From: GCA-002733465 sp965230525
GTDB taxonomy: Bacteria > Pseudomonadota > Gammaproteobacteria > Enterobacterales > Kangiellaceae
Reading direction: 5' to 3'
DNA: 64,000 nucleotides
Assembly (NCBI GenBank): GCA_965230525.1
Contig: OZ246008.1
Location: forward strand, 4,216,001 to 4,280,000
Positions 63,673 to 64,000 of this stretch are shown here, in pieces; positions within the stretch are counted from its first letter, which is position 1; every line of letters starts with the position of its first letter. Position numbers and translations under genes: made by a program. Below the pieces are notes generated by a model that was not told the origin of the DNA, searched no databases, and saw only the letters and a list, made by a program, of their open reading frames with translations.

Positions 63673-64000
63673 ATGATGGATAAAACTAACTGGCAGGTCA
63701 TTAAGGCTCATTTTGAAGAACTTCTCACTCTTTCCTCACAAGAACAACAAGACTGGCTAGCTCAGCATGCTAAATCTAATCCAAAAACAGCTGCAAAACT
63801 AGAACAAATGCTGGCGGCTGATGGCGATGATTCATCTAAGATTACTCGAGCCGTCTCCACTAATATTGATCAACTGTATCAACAGAACTTCAACCACCAA
63901 GAAGGCGAAGTCATTGGCGGCTACAAGATTGACAAGCTAATAGGGAAAGGCGGTATGGGTGTGGTTTTTGCAGCCAGCCGAAGTGACAAAGCATTCGAAC
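63673..64000 (+). CDS. Ser/Thr protein kinase, N-terminal part (cut by window end)
   Basis: The frame opens at ATG 63673 (a second ATG follows at once) after AGGAA and stays open to the window end, 109 codons. The first 80 residues are polar with a helical N-terminus (MDKTNWQVIKAHFEELLTL), then GEVIGGYKIDKLIGKGGMGV and VFAASR appear. This is the glycine-rich ATP loop of a Hanks-type (PknB-like) kinase. Paired with the ECF-like sigma gene just upstream, a common arrangement. C-terminal domains cannot be seen. Confidence 0.85.
   Translation, partial: MMDKTNWQVIKAHFEELLTLSSQEQQDWLAQHAKSNPKTAAKLEQMLAADGDDSSKITRAVSTNIDQLYQQNFNHQEGEVIGGYKIDKLIGKGGMGVVFAASRSDKAFE

Overview
The window is a stretch of gammaproteobacterial chromosome with moderate, slightly AT-rich composition. 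Gene content and order point to the Oceanospirillales/Kangiella-Aliikangiella side of the class: a complete division and cell-wall (dcw) cluster followed by lpxC, dciA and an M23 peptidase, rnpB upstream of mraZ, prfB-lysS, a FabY-type ketoacyl synthase, and many secreted proteases and lipases. The genus is inferred from this overall pattern, not proven. No insertion sequence, prophage, CRISPR array or tRNA was recognised.

Layout. 0-2 kb: ygfZ and an HDOD protein. 2-11 kb: secreted and envelope proteins, namely a 1389-aa MshQ-like (DUF6701) protein with glycine-rich and LamG parts, a penicillin-acylase-family enzyme and a VolA/Pla-1-type lipase lipoprotein. 11-16 kb: a GAF/HD-GYP protein, then lysS and prfB on the minus strand. 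prfB carries the autoregulatory +1 frameshift site, so the full gene is 15027-16125. 16-18 kb: a small lipoprotein and a chalcone-isomerase-like protein with a TolA/TonB-C-like tail. 18-21 kb: mutT and secA.

21.5-38 kb is a mixed block lying between secA and the M23/dciA/lpxC genes, which are close neighbours of secA in relatives such as Pseudomonas. It holds a cysteine desulfurase, a small secreted HExxH protein, a DUF6058-like protein, an M14 carboxypeptidase with two PPC domains, a DUF1569 protein coupled to a DsbA-like thiol protein, a GlxA-type regulator divergent from fabY, a TlpA-like lipoprotein, and a five-gene molybdenum hydroxylase operon (SufU-like scaffold, XdhC, MocA-like, IorA, IorB).

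38-58 kb is the dcw cluster on the minus strand: mraZ, rsmH, ftsL, ftsI, murE, murF, mraY, murD, ftsW, murG, murC, ddlB, ftsQ, ftsA, ftsZ, then lpxC. Many joints are ATGA or 8-nt overlaps, so translation is probably coupled. A run of 5-bp elements at exact 10-bp spacing upstream of mraZ is a good candidate MraZ operator. rnpB lies just beyond it. 58.8-64 kb: a coiled-coil protein with a histone-H1-like lysine tail, a two-component pair whose kinase has a long low-complexity sensor insert, and an ECF-like sigma factor followed by a Ser/Thr protein kinase cut by the window end.

Most of the window is ordinary housekeeping DNA. The points most worth a second look are the block splitting secA from lpxC, the SufU-like protein in the Mo-hydroxylase operon, the histidine kinase insert, the chalcone-isomerase/TolA-C-like fusion, the HExxH protein whose 3' end runs into a degenerate repeat, and the mraZ operator.
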